DNA of 64,000 bases from the IMG/VR virus record IMGVR_UViG_3300021389_000005, positions 1 to 64,000 of that record; one strand, given 5' to 3'. The DNA comes from a virus. A program made the translations under genes and the position numbers. The notes under the pieces were generated by a model that saw nothing but the letters and a program-made list of their open reading frames with translations, was not told the DNA's origin and ran no database searches. Position 1 is the stretch's first letter; each line of letters begins with the position of its first letter. This document shows positions 55,927 to 62,899 of the stretch, in pieces.

Positions 55927-57447
55927 ATGAAAAAATTCGAAGAATTTATCGGTGAAGGTAAAATTACTCTAAAGAGAAAATATACTGAAAACCATCCAGC
56001 ACAAACTGCAGGAACCCACGCAAAAATTAGAAACAAAGTATTAGAAGCTATTGCTGACGGTACATTAACTCAAGAAGAATTTGATGCTATTTTAAAAGAA
56101 ATGTCAAACGATTCAGGAAGATGGATGAGAAGAAACGCAAAATACTTTAGTGTTTCTGAGGCAGGTGTTTCTCTTTCTAAGTTCGGACAAAGAGTATTAA
56201 CAACAATCAACATTTCTGAAGAAGTTGCAGAAGACGAAGTTGAAGAAGGAAATGCATTTGGAGATGCAGTAACTAAAGCTAAAGAAAACGGAGATAAAGA
56301 ATTCGAATTTGATGGTAAAACCTACCCAGTAAAAGAAGGTAGAGGATTTGTTGCGGCTGCTAAAAAAGCAAAAGACGCAGGTGAAAAAGAATTTGAATTT
56401 AATGGTAAAAAATATCCAGTACTTCTTAAAGAAGGTACTGATTTTGTCTATGAATCTTTTACTTCTTTTTTAGAAAACCTAAACGAGGCTTTCGGTTCAA
56501 TAAAACTATCTAAGTTATTCACAAGCACAAGAGGTAAAGTTGACAAATCTTTATCAGGCGCATTTTATGGTAAAACTAAAGTTGCTTTAGATAAAGTACA
56601 GGATGAAGATCTTATTGATACTGATCCAATGACAGCGTACAAGGCAAAACAAACAAACACTATTGTTTTTTATATCTCAGATACTGAGAAAGAAAATCCA
56701 CATGCACCATACGATACATATCAATCTAATAAACTCATTCCAGGTGGAGGTTATTTATTAGCGGTAGCAAGTGGAGGTAATGAATTTTACACTAACTCAT
56801 GGTCTAGCAGATACTCTGATAATAGGAACAGAACTTTATCAAAGTCTCCTAACAACTCAAGCGATACTATTGGTATTTCTAAGAAGTATAAAGGATGGGA
56901 CGCTACTGGACTTTACAATGTAAAGAGAATTGCAGAAGTTGCAGATAGAGCAGTTGTAATTAATATTGATTTATTACAACAAAAGTATTCTACAGCCAAC
57001 AAAAGAGATGAAAGATCAGCAGCAAAAGCAGGAGCGATTGCATTCAAATCTGATAAAGACTTCAAACAAGAAAACAAAAACAGATACACTCAAATTTTAG
57101 CTACTAAAGCAGCTGCATTACCATTAGATAAAATGGTATCAAGCGCAATTGATGAATTAGCTAAACAAATTCAAGACGGTTTAAAAGCTGGAGAGAAAAC
57201 TGAATACGGAGAAATCTATATCGGTAAAAACAAAAGAGGTTCTACTGTAAAATTAAAAGATGCTTCTTCACACATGTCATCTATTTTAGATGATTACTCA
57301 AGATACTGTGATTATATCGCAAGATCTGAAGAGTCTGAAAAGAAATACGGCACAGGTGAAAGATGGTACGAAAGAGAAGCTAAGACATATGCTAAATCTA
57401 TTAAAGATAGAATTAACAAAATCAAAACTTTTGATTACGCTTGGTAA
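55927..57447 (+). CDS. Packaged-type protein with two leader-like segments and K-E-F-E-F repeats
   Basis: The N-terminus M-K-K-F-E-E-F-I-G-E is a close match to the T4 internal-protein leader, with I-G-E as the cut site. Two copies of an approximately 30-residue unit (A-K-x-x-G-x-K-E-F-E-F-D/N-G-K-x-Y-P-V) follow at about 109-138 and 139-169. A second leader-like segment (E-S-F-T-S-F-L-E-N-L-N-E-A) occurs at about 175-187, just before a large C-terminal domain (190-506) that I cannot name. That domain includes R-D-E-R-S-A-A-K-A-G-A near 358-368 and ends F-D-Y-A-W. Protease cutting at I-G-E and L-N-E would release separate pieces in the head. No enzyme motif is evident. Confidence 0.65.
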   Translation: MKKFEEFIGEGKITLKRKYTENHPAQTAGTHAKIRNKVLEAIADGTLTQEEFDAILKEMSNDSGRWMRRNAKYFSVSEAGVSLSKFGQRVLTTINISEEVAEDEVEEGNAFGDAVTKAKENGDKEFEFDGKTYPVKEGRGFVAAAKKAKDAGEKEFEFNGKKYPVLLKEGTDFVYESFTSFLENLNEAFGSIKLSKLFTSTRGKVDKSLSGAFYGKTKVALDKVQDEDLIDTDPMTAYKAKQTNTIVFYISDTEKENPHAPYDTYQSNKLIPGGGYLLAVASGGNEFYTNSWSSRYSDNRNRTLSKSPNNSSDTIGISKKYKGWDATGLYNVKRIAEVADRAVVINIDLLQQKYSTANKRDERSAAKAGAIAFKSDKDFKQENKNRYTQILATKAAALPLDKMVSSAIDELAKQIQDGLKAGEKTEYGEIYIGKNKRGSTVKLKDASSHMSSILDDYSRYCDYIARSEESEKKYGTGERWYEREAKTYAKSIKDRINKIKTFDYAW

Positions 57448-57997
57448 ATAAACAATAAAAACAATTATGAAACATTTACAATTATTTGAAGAATTTCTAA
57501 ACGAAGCAACATTAAAAGAAGGAAGAGACGAAGCATTAGCTAATGCTATTCTTGCATACTTTTATGCAGTTGAAGGAACACCAGAAGGTGACGCTGTAAG
57601 AGCATTACCTGGAAATCCAATTAGATCTGATGAACCAGTAGGTGAACAAGGTGGTTTAGGCGGATGGGGAAAAGATGTTGTAAAAGATCTATCAGGTGCT
57701 AGAAGATGTCCTTCTGACTTCATGATGGGTAATGTTATATCAATAGCAGCAAACAACGGTAACTCATACTACTTTGATGGTGGTGAATTCGTAGAAGGTG
57801 ATAAAACTATTATTAAAGGAACTAATAAAATGAAATACAGAGAATTTATCGGCGAACTTATTAAGTTAAAGATAATCGAAACTCCAAAGTATTAATACTG
57901 ACAAATTCACTTGATTACGCTTGGTAATTAATAAATTTATACAAATAAAAATATAAAAATGAAACATTTACAATTATTTGAAGAATTTCTAAACGAA
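57431..57997 (+). repeat. Duplicated leader cassette (17 bp and 39 bp direct repeats)
   Basis: Two sequences recur in the same order. The 17-mer TTGATTACGCTTGGTAA at 57431-57447 (coding the end, D-Y-A-W-stop, of the 506-aa gene) recurs at 57911-57927 as non-coding sequence. The first 39 bases of the 142-aa gene (57467-57505) recur exactly at 57959-57997 as the start of the 179-aa gene. The spacings between copies are 480 and 492 bases. This marks a tandem duplication that inserted or created a leader-bearing gene. Confidence 0.92.
57467..57895 (+). CDS. Small leader-bearing protein, 142 aa
   Basis: Starts MKHLQLFEEFLNEA, with L-N-E as the candidate prohead-protease cut site, identical in DNA to the start of the following gene. 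The mature part (about 14-142) has a helix, a glycine-rich loop (G-G-L-G-G-W-G-K) and a C-terminal beta/helix region (N-G-N-S-Y-Y-F-D-G-G-E-F). The family is not recognised. No enzyme motif. Inferred internal-head cargo. Confidence 0.65.
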   Translation: MKHLQLFEEFLNEATLKEGRDEALANAILAYFYAVEGTPEGDAVRALPGNPIRSDEPVGEQGGLGGWGKDVVKDLSGARRCPSDFMMGNVISIAANNGNSYYFDGGEFVEGDKTIIKGTNKMKYREFIGELIKLKIIETPKY

Positions 57998-58498
57998 AAG
58001 GCATATAGAATGACAGGTATCTATGCAGCTAAAGGCCTAGTAGGTAGAATAATGCAAGCGTTTAAACAAGAGATCAAAACGGTAAAATACGAAGGTATTA
58101 ATGTAGTAACCCAAGAAGAAGTTAATAAAGAATGGGCTAAGTTTGAAGATACTGCTAAGAAAATGATTTTAGATCAAGTAGAAAAAGGAGCAGGTGGTAT
58201 GGAAGGTGTTCTATATGTTACCGCTAATCTTTTTAATGGATTCGCTATAGATGAGGTTACTGGTTTAAATTCTGAAGAATCAGAGACGTTATACCTTGGT
58301 TATGAAGTTGTAATTAATGTAGGTTTCATGGACGATTTTAATGGCAAAAAGGTTTATAAGAAAATCGATAAAACTGGAATGATGAATTCCCCGTTAGCAG
58401 GTAAGAGGGATCTTATTTATGGTGAATATGATGCATCAGTTGGTAATAACAATCTTGAAATTAGAGAATCTGAATACATTCAGATTGACGGAAAATAA
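57959..58498 (+). CDS. Small leader-bearing protein, 179 aa
   Basis: Starts MKHLQLFEEFLNE, the same 39 bases as the preceding gene, followed by an unrelated body: a helical part with K-A-Y-R-M-T-G-I-Y-A-A-K, then a beta-rich part (E-T-L-Y-L-G-Y-E-V-V-I-N-V-G-F). The leader is conserved while the cargo differs, which argues that the leader is a functional module. Upstream is a partial copy of the previous gene's end. Function unknown. Confidence 0.65.
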   Translation: MKHLQLFEEFLNEKAYRMTGIYAAKGLVGRIMQAFKQEIKTVKYEGINVVTQEEVNKEWAKFEDTAKKMILDQVEKGAGGMEGVLYVTANLFNGFAIDEVTGLNSEESETLYLGYEVVINVGFMDDFNGKKVYKKIDKTGMMNSPLAGKRDLIYGEYDASVGNNNLEIRESEYIQIDGK

Positions 58499-58507
58499 TA
58501 TTATAAA

Positions 58508-59779
58508 ATGGCAAAGATATTTTACGTAAGAGAAAGATCTGGAGATTATGCTCAGGTTAATTTTTTTAAAACAGAAAAAGAAGCATTAAACTACGGTATA
58601 TCTGAATGGCCAGACTTCGATATGTTCGGTGACGAAGAAGACGAAGACGATTCATATGACATGGATAATGATACATGGTGGGTTGGAGACTCAATAGACT
58701 TTAAGAAAGGTATTTTATTTTCGTTTGAAGAAGGACAGGTTTATGTTCAAGGAATGGACGATGCCGCTGCAAGAGAATATGTTAAAGAAGAAGTTGGAGA
58801 ATATGGCGCTGCTATGTTCTTTGCTAGTTTCAAAAAAGGAATGTACGGTTACTTAGGTAATGGTGCAGATGGAAGAGGTTTCAAATGGGAATGGGACGGC
58901 ATAGACTTAAATGAAAGTTCTAAATCTTTGTCTAGTAACAAATCTAATATAACACACAGTAGATCTTTTAATGCTTTTATTAATGAAAAGCATGTTGCGC
59001 CTAAAGAATATGACAATACTAAAAATTGGGAAAAAGAAGGTTCTAGATATCGTTATATTCCATTTGCGGAGTTTAAATCAAGACAAGCTGCAAAACCTGA
59101 TTTTAAAACAGGTAAAATGGAAGATATTGAAGTTGAACAGTGGTTTACAAGTATAGCTGGACAATGTGATGGTAGACTTCAAGCTAAAATATTAAAGGGG
59201 TTCGATAAACACGGAAAAGATTTCAAACAATCTGGTGATAATATGGAAACATATAAAAGCTGGATCGTTGCAGCAATGGTAAGATGTGGGTTTATGGTAG
59301 AAGGAGAAATTCAAGAAGATTTAATAGAAAATATTACACCTTCTAATATGTCAGGTATGGGACCAACTGCTTTACCAACAAGTGGAGCTGATGGTTCTGG
59401 AGATGTACCTGCTGGACAAGGCGATGCTGAAGAAGAATTTAAGAAAAGAAAAAAAGAAAGAGAAGCAATGCTAAAAAACGAATCACACATAAAAAGTTTT
59501 GAAGCTTTTTCATTTGATTTTGAAGGCGTAGATATTAAAAATCCATTTACAGATGAGACTGCAAGAATGGATGTAGATCCAAAACAGTATTATGGAAAGG
59601 AATACGCTAAGTCAGATATTAAGAAGATCATTGACGCAAGCGAAGAGTTTATTAGTAAATACAATGAATGGAAGGAATATCAACCATTAGACTCAGATGA
59701 AGATATGCATGCTGATTATGGAGAATTTGTTAAAGCATCTCTAGAAAAACTAAATGTATTAGTTAAGAAATTAGGATAA
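58508..59779 (+). CDS. Protein with internal leader-like segments, 423 aa
   Basis: Unknown family. Domain 1 (1-135) has an acidic stretch (E-D-E-D-D at 44-48) and W-W-V-G near 57. It is followed by a linker with L-N-E (134-136) and a leader-like segment R-S-F-N-A-F-I-N-E at 152-160. Domain 2 is about 165-280. A glycine/proline-rich linker (about 280-320) and a second F-x-x-F segment (I-K-S-F-E-A-F-S-F-D-F) at about 331-341 precede domain 3. Processing at L-N-E and I-N-E would divide it into units, each headed by a leader-like segment. The terminator 30 bases downstream ends this cluster. Confidence 0.6.
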   Translation: MAKIFYVRERSGDYAQVNFFKTEKEALNYGISEWPDFDMFGDEEDEDDSYDMDNDTWWVGDSIDFKKGILFSFEEGQVYVQGMDDAAAREYVKEEVGEYGAAMFFASFKKGMYGYLGNGADGRGFKWEWDGIDLNESSKSLSSNKSNITHSRSFNAFINEKHVAPKEYDNTKNWEKEGSRYRYIPFAEFKSRQAAKPDFKTGKMEDIEVEQWFTSIAGQCDGRLQAKILKGFDKHGKDFKQSGDNMETYKSWIVAAMVRCGFMVEGEIQEDLIENITPSNMSGMGPTALPTSGADGSGDVPAGQGDAEEEFKKRKKEREAMLKNESHIKSFEAFSFDFEGVDIKNPFTDETARMDVDPKQYYGKEYAKSDIKKIIDASEEFISKYNEWKEYQPLDSDEDMHADYGEFVKASLEKLNVLVKKLG

Positions 59780-59809
59780 TTTAAGTATCATCGAATTAAA
59801 CTAAATAAG

Positions 59810-59835
59810 AGCCCACTAGATGTGGGCTTTTTTTA
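59810..59835 (+). terminator. Rho-independent terminator
   Basis: A perfect seven-base-pair stem (AGCCCAC / GTGGGCT) closes loop TAGAT at 59810-59828 and leads into a TTTTTTT tract. It ends the internal-protein cluster. Confidence 0.92.
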
Positions 59836-59849
59836 TGAAAAAAAGTGAG

Positions 59850-59890
59850 CCAGGATTTTTTTATGTCAAATATTTGTGGTATATTAGCAG
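59850..59890 (+). promoter_or_regulatory. Repeated promoter-like element, copy 1
   Basis: A ~40-base stretch (CCAGGATTTTTTTATGTCA, then TATTTGTGGTATATTAGCAG) nearly identical to 60290-60329. The TATATTAG part is only 7 bases before the ATG at 59894, so a transcript from here would have a very short leader or none. Confidence 0.55.
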
Positions 59891-59893
59891 TAT

Positions 59894-60283
59894 ATGAATG
59901 AGTTAAAGTGCAAAAATATAATTGAAGAGGTCTACGATGATATAAAAAATCACTATGGCAGATCTAAGTATCAACATGAATTCCCAGAAGTTGAACTTCA
60001 CCATAACATTTATGTTAGAATAACAGGATGTGAAGAAGCTGAAGGTGATTGTGATCCAGATGCAGAATACGATAGACAAGAAAATAAAATAGTTGTATAT
60101 TACCCAAAGGCTGAAAATAAAGAATGGGTAATCTCAACACTATTGCACGAATATACACATTATTTACAGGACGGAGAAGAAATGCAAAGAATGTATGACG
60201 AAGATGGATATGAATATGACACTCATCCATTCGAGTTAGAAGCTATCGCTGCAGAAAAAAACTGGAAACTTTTTTTAAAATAA
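59894..60283 (+). CDS. Small zincin-type metallopeptidase-like protein, 129 aa
   Basis: Contains HEYTH at 85-89 (the H-E-x-x-H zinc/catalytic motif) followed by a downstream glutamate in H-P-F-E-L-E-A (114 or 116) that could be the third zinc ligand, as in small gluzincin-like peptidases. The N-terminal 75 residues are a short, acidic, helical-beta scaffold. Such minimal peptidases occur in phages and toxin-antitoxin or ImmA-like systems; the substrate is unknown. It is the first gene after the terminator and is headed by the repeated promoter-like element, so it is probably expressed independently and early. Confidence 0.75.
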   Translation: MNELKCKNIIEEVYDDIKNHYGRSKYQHEFPEVELHHNIYVRITGCEEAEGDCDPDAEYDRQENKIVVYYPKAENKEWVISTLLHEYTHYLQDGEEMQRMYDEDGYEYDTHPFELEAIAAEKNWKLFLK

Positions 60284-60289
60284 GTCACT

Positions 60290-60329
60290 CCAGATTTTTT
60301 TATGTCATTTATTTGTGGTATATTAGTAG
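60290..60329 (+). promoter_or_regulatory. Repeated promoter-like element, copy 2
   Basis: CCAGATTTTTTTATGTCA, then TTATTTGTGGTATATTAGTAG; differs from copy 1 by a one-base gap and a few substitutions. It lies 23 bases before the ATG at 60352, and it shows that the in-frame ATG at 60313, inside the element, is not the true start. Confidence 0.55.
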
Positions 60330-60351
60330 AGTAATTAAAAGAGTAATAGAA

Positions 60352-60528
60352 ATGAAAAAAATCAAAGCAAAATTATTGACTTACTTATTCACTGATTGGG
60401 TAAAGTCAGAAACTGACGTTGAAACGTTGATCATGACAAGAAACATGATAGAGCAGCGTAAGAATAAAATAACTGGACATACTCCAGTTTTGGGTTTTAG
60501 AATGCATGGTACAACTAATATTAAATAA
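60352..60528 (+). CDS. Small basic protein, 58 aa
   Basis: Begins M-K-K-I-K-A-K-L-L-T-Y-L. I choose the ATG at 60352 because the earlier in-frame ATG (60313) lies inside the repeated promoter-like element. Basic, helical, with a C-terminal G-F-R-M-H-G-T. Not recognised. It precedes the next small gene by one base. Confidence 0.6.
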   Translation: MKKIKAKLLTYLFTDWVKSETDVETLIMTRNMIEQRKNKITGHTPVLGFRMHGTTNIK

Positions 60529-60529
60529 T

Positions 60530-60790
60530 ATGAACTATAAGAGATTTAACAGACACGATTGCTTTACGTCAGAAATGATGACAATGACAATGGACATTAT
60601 TAAAGCAACCGAAGACGATTCACTGAAAAACATGGCATACGGCCTCTTTGACGGTTATTTATATGATAATCTATTGCCTAAAGCAATCGAAGTTGGTGTA
60701 AGTAAAGAAATAGAAAACAAAATCAAAGGCCTAAAAAAAGCCATTGAGATGTATATTCAATTAACCGGTAATACAGTGACATATGTATAG
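60530..60790 (+). CDS. Small unknown protein, 86 aa
   Basis: Start chosen at 60530 (M-N-Y-K-R-F-N-R-H-D-C-F), directly after the previous stop, rather than the in-frame ATG at 60506 that would overlap that gene. Helical, with a M-M-T-M-T-M-D segment. No known family. Its stop region overlaps the start of the next gene. Confidence 0.6.
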   Translation: MNYKRFNRHDCFTSEMMTMTMDIIKATEDDSLKNMAYGLFDGYLYDNLLPKAIEVGVSKEIENKIKGLKKAIEMYIQLTGNTVTYV

Positions 60791-60947
60791 AACTACATTT
60801 TTTCTAAGAAGAGAAGACGAATATTCTCCAGAAATTATTTACGCAGTAAAACACTGCAAACGACCTGCTGCCACAAAGGCATATAAAAATCTTATCGGTA
60901 TGTTTAATCGAGGGGAAATAGCAGGATATGGTTGGAAACGAAACTAA
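60783..60947 (+). CDS. Very small basic protein, 54 aa
   Basis: Starts M-Y-R-T-T-F-F-L-R-R-E-D-E-Y and ends G-Y-G-W-K-R-N. It begins 8 bases before the end of the preceding gene. The sequence (basic, aromatic ends, K-A-Y-K-N-L-I-G-M-F) looks like a small nucleic-acid-binding or inhibitor-type early protein, but this is guesswork. Its tight coupling supports that it is translated. Confidence 0.55.
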   Translation: MYRTTFFLRREDEYSPEIIYAVKHCKRPAATKAYKNLIGMFNRGEIAGYGWKRN

Positions 60948-60959
60948 AATCAATATAAC

Positions 60960-61262
60960 ATGAATACATTTGACAAAATTAAAATAGTTAAAGAAGCTGT
61001 ACAAAAATTCTTTGATGATAGTGCAGAACAATTTATACATGATAATGATATTATTTCATGGGAAGAAAATCATATCGTAACAACAGGTACCCAAATCATG
61101 TGTAAAAAATGGAATGTCAATGACATGGGAGGCGGATTTGTCCAATCAGTTATAGACAATGATTTAAGCAAAACAATGGCCTCAGCTGACAACATCAATA
61201 TGCACGCTGTCAGATTCTACTGTGCTATGATTTATAACGTATCTAAACCTAAACGTATATAA
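60960..61262 (+). CDS. Unknown protein, 100 aa
   Basis: A soluble, mixed alpha/beta product with a C-terminal N-V-S-K-P-K-R end. A W-E-E-N-H-I-V-T-T-G-T-Q-I-M stretch looks like a beta-hairpin. Not recognised; likely one of the early host-takeover genes of this end of the window. Confidence 0.6.
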   Translation: MNTFDKIKIVKEAVQKFFDDSAEQFIHDNDIISWEENHIVTTGTQIMCKKWNVNDMGGGFVQSVIDNDLSKTMASADNINMHAVRFYCAMIYNVSKPKRI

Positions 61263-61263
61263 T

Positions 61264-61358
61264 GTTAGGAAACTAACGCTTTGCAGCCATCAGCGCGAGT
61301 GCAGCACTAAAAGAGTCGAATAAATAATTAAACAAATTATACTTTGTGTGTATAATAA
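61264..61358 (+). promoter_or_regulatory. Leader gap with small hairpin and third promoter-like copy
   Basis: GTTAG-GAAA-CTAAC (61264-61277) is a five-base-pair stem with a GNRA-type loop. A locally less AT-rich stretch follows. TTTGTGTGTATAATAA at 61343-61358 aligns with the TTTGTGGTATATTAG core of the two repeated elements, 14 bases before the next ATG. Confidence 0.4.
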
Positions 61359-61371
61359 CTAAATAAATCAC

Positions 61372-61683
61372 ATGTCTAAAAATAAGAAATCAAACATTCT
61401 ATCTGAAGCTAACGACATCGTAAATAATCGTTCTGAAGAAAAATCACGCCAATATGGCCCATTCGAAGAAGGTATGAGACGCGCAGCAATGATATTCAAT
61501 GGTATGACCGGCCAAGACCTTAACGGTTCAGATATGTATGCTGCGTTAGTAGCTTTAAAGCTAAGCAGACATTCATACAACTATAAACAAGATAATTTAT
61601 TAGATGCAGTAGCTTACTTAGGTGCATTAGATAACTATGTAGATAAACATGGTTATAAAGAAAGCGAGGATCCATTAAAATAA
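61372..61683 (+). CDS. DUF6378-like phage protein, 103 aa
   Basis: Matches the pattern of a small phage family I know as DUF6378: I-L-S-E-A-N-D-I-V-N-N-R, then Q-Y-G-P-F-E-E, A-A-M-I-F-N-G-M-T-G, the acidic D-M-Y-A-A-L-V-A-L-K-L-S-R helix, and D-N-L-L-D-A-V-A-Y-L-G-A. The family's function is unknown; its helix layout with acidic residues recalls all-alpha NTP pyrophosphatases, but a proposed nucleotide role would be inference. It starts four bases before the SGNH-type gene's operon and is coupled to it. Confidence 0.75.
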   Translation: MSKNKKSNILSEANDIVNNRSEEKSRQYGPFEEGMRRAAMIFNGMTGQDLNGSDMYAALVALKLSRHSYNYKQDNLLDAVAYLGALDNYVDKHGYKESEDPLK

Positions 61684-61687
61684 AAGT

Positions 61688-62749
61688 ATGACAGAGTTAA
61701 CATTTTTTACAGAACAGGAAACCGATAAGTCGATTAAAGTCGGCATTTGTGCATTGGTTGGTAAAATTAGCCCAAAAATCTCATCACATAAAGGTGCGTG
61801 GGCCCATATGCTATTAAATCAATTGCAAAATGCTGGTTTTGAAAACGCAGAAGTAATCACATCTAATCAAACTGATTGGAACGACTATGACGCAATTCTT
61901 ATTGATCATGGTATGGAATTCAAAGGCACCTTCAATATATTTGGAGGATCTAATGATGATTTATATCACCAATTAATGAGGTTATTTACACCAGTCAAAA
62001 TGTATTCTTTACACCATGACATGCCAGATATTGGTAACTTAATTAAAACTAGACTTAAAGCCGGTACAGATTTATTTAAAACACTTGAATCTAGAATTGA
62101 AGAAGCTACAGAAATCTGTATGGAAATACAAAAGATTGATCATATTGAAAAAACTGAAAAATTATGTTTTGGTGATAGTCACTCTTTTGGAATGTATCAA
62201 GCAGGATATATGTGCCAAAGACACGATGGATTAACAATGCACGGTGCACTTAAGCGCGGTTTACAAAGCTATGTTTATCCATGGGTAAATGAACTTACAG
62301 TTTATATGGGTAATATCGATGTTCGACATCATCTAATGCGTCAGTCAAATCCAAGCGCTGCGGTTAAAGTACTTATAAAAAGATACGAAGAAGAACTTAT
62401 CGGATTAGGCATTAATAACATTGAAATTGTAAATGTTTTACCTATTGAAAACGAAAGTAGACCTTTACCAAAAACAGGGTACTATAAAGGAACACCTTTT
62501 GCTGGGACTTGGAATGAACGTACAGAATTAGTTAAAGAAATTAATACTGGAATAGAAGACATGGCACAAAGAAACAACTGGAAGGTTTATAAACACCCAG
62601 AAGTTTATTTTAACGCCAAAGGTGAATTAACTTTTGATGTAATGGAAAAACCTAAATCTGTACATATATCCAGAGAATATTATAGATGGAACATGGAAAA
62701 AAACGAAGCAAATAAAAATTTAATTAAACAAACACTATCTTTATTTTAA
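61688..62749 (+). CDS. SGNH/GDSL-hydrolase-like protein, 353 aa
   Basis: The C-terminal two thirds resemble SGNH hydrolases: F-G-D-S-H-S-F-G near residue 160 (block I, with the catalytic serine of G-D-S) and M-G-N-I-D-V-R-H-H near 207 (a G-x-x-D block-III-like segment). A C-terminal histidine (V-H-I-S-R near 323) could be the block-V histidine, but the usual D-x-x-H is not obvious. The N-terminal ~120 residues are a separate Rossmann-like or flavodoxin-like part (I-K-V-G-I-C-A-L-V-G, then D-A-I-L-I-D-H-G-M-E). Substrate unknown; esterase or glycan/nucleotide hydrolase possible. Confidence 0.6.
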   Translation: MTELTFFTEQETDKSIKVGICALVGKISPKISSHKGAWAHMLLNQLQNAGFENAEVITSNQTDWNDYDAILIDHGMEFKGTFNIFGGSNDDLYHQLMRLFTPVKMYSLHHDMPDIGNLIKTRLKAGTDLFKTLESRIEEATEICMEIQKIDHIEKTEKLCFGDSHSFGMYQAGYMCQRHDGLTMHGALKRGLQSYVYPWVNELTVYMGNIDVRHHLMRQSNPSAAVKVLIKRYEEELIGLGINNIEIVNVLPIENESRPLPKTGYYKGTPFAGTWNERTELVKEINTGIEDMAQRNNWKVYKHPEVYFNAKGELTFDVMEKPKSVHISREYYRWNMEKNEANKNLIKQTLSLF

Positions 62750-62898
62750 TGAAAGCAGACGAAAAATTCAACATAGAAATTACCTACAACGGATCAGGTA
62801 AAACCGAAACAATAGTAATAGAAACTAAAGACATCGAGTGGTCAATGACACAATTTCAAAGAAATAGACCATCGTTTAATTGGAAAATTATAGATTAA
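62749..62898 (+). CDS. Very small protein, 49 aa
   Basis: Begins MKADEKFNIEITYNGSGK and ends S-F-N-W-K-I-I-D. It starts on the last base of the preceding stop codon (TAATG) and ends one base before the next gene. Beta-strand pattern (F-N-I-E-I-T-Y, T-E-T-I-V-I-E-T) with a helix. Not recognised, but coupling makes it a likely gene. Confidence 0.6.
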   Translation: MKADEKFNIEITYNGSGKTETIVIETKDIEWSMTQFQRNRPSFNWKIID

Positions 62899-62899
62899 A

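Noticed and set aside
60313-60351. Longer start for the 58-aa gene
   Set aside because: The added 13 codons lie within the repeated promoter-like element that also occurs before another gene.
61296-61315. GC-richer patch as an inserted element or ncRNA
   Set aside because: Too short, with only a small GTGC-A-GCAC palindrome and no boundary repeats.
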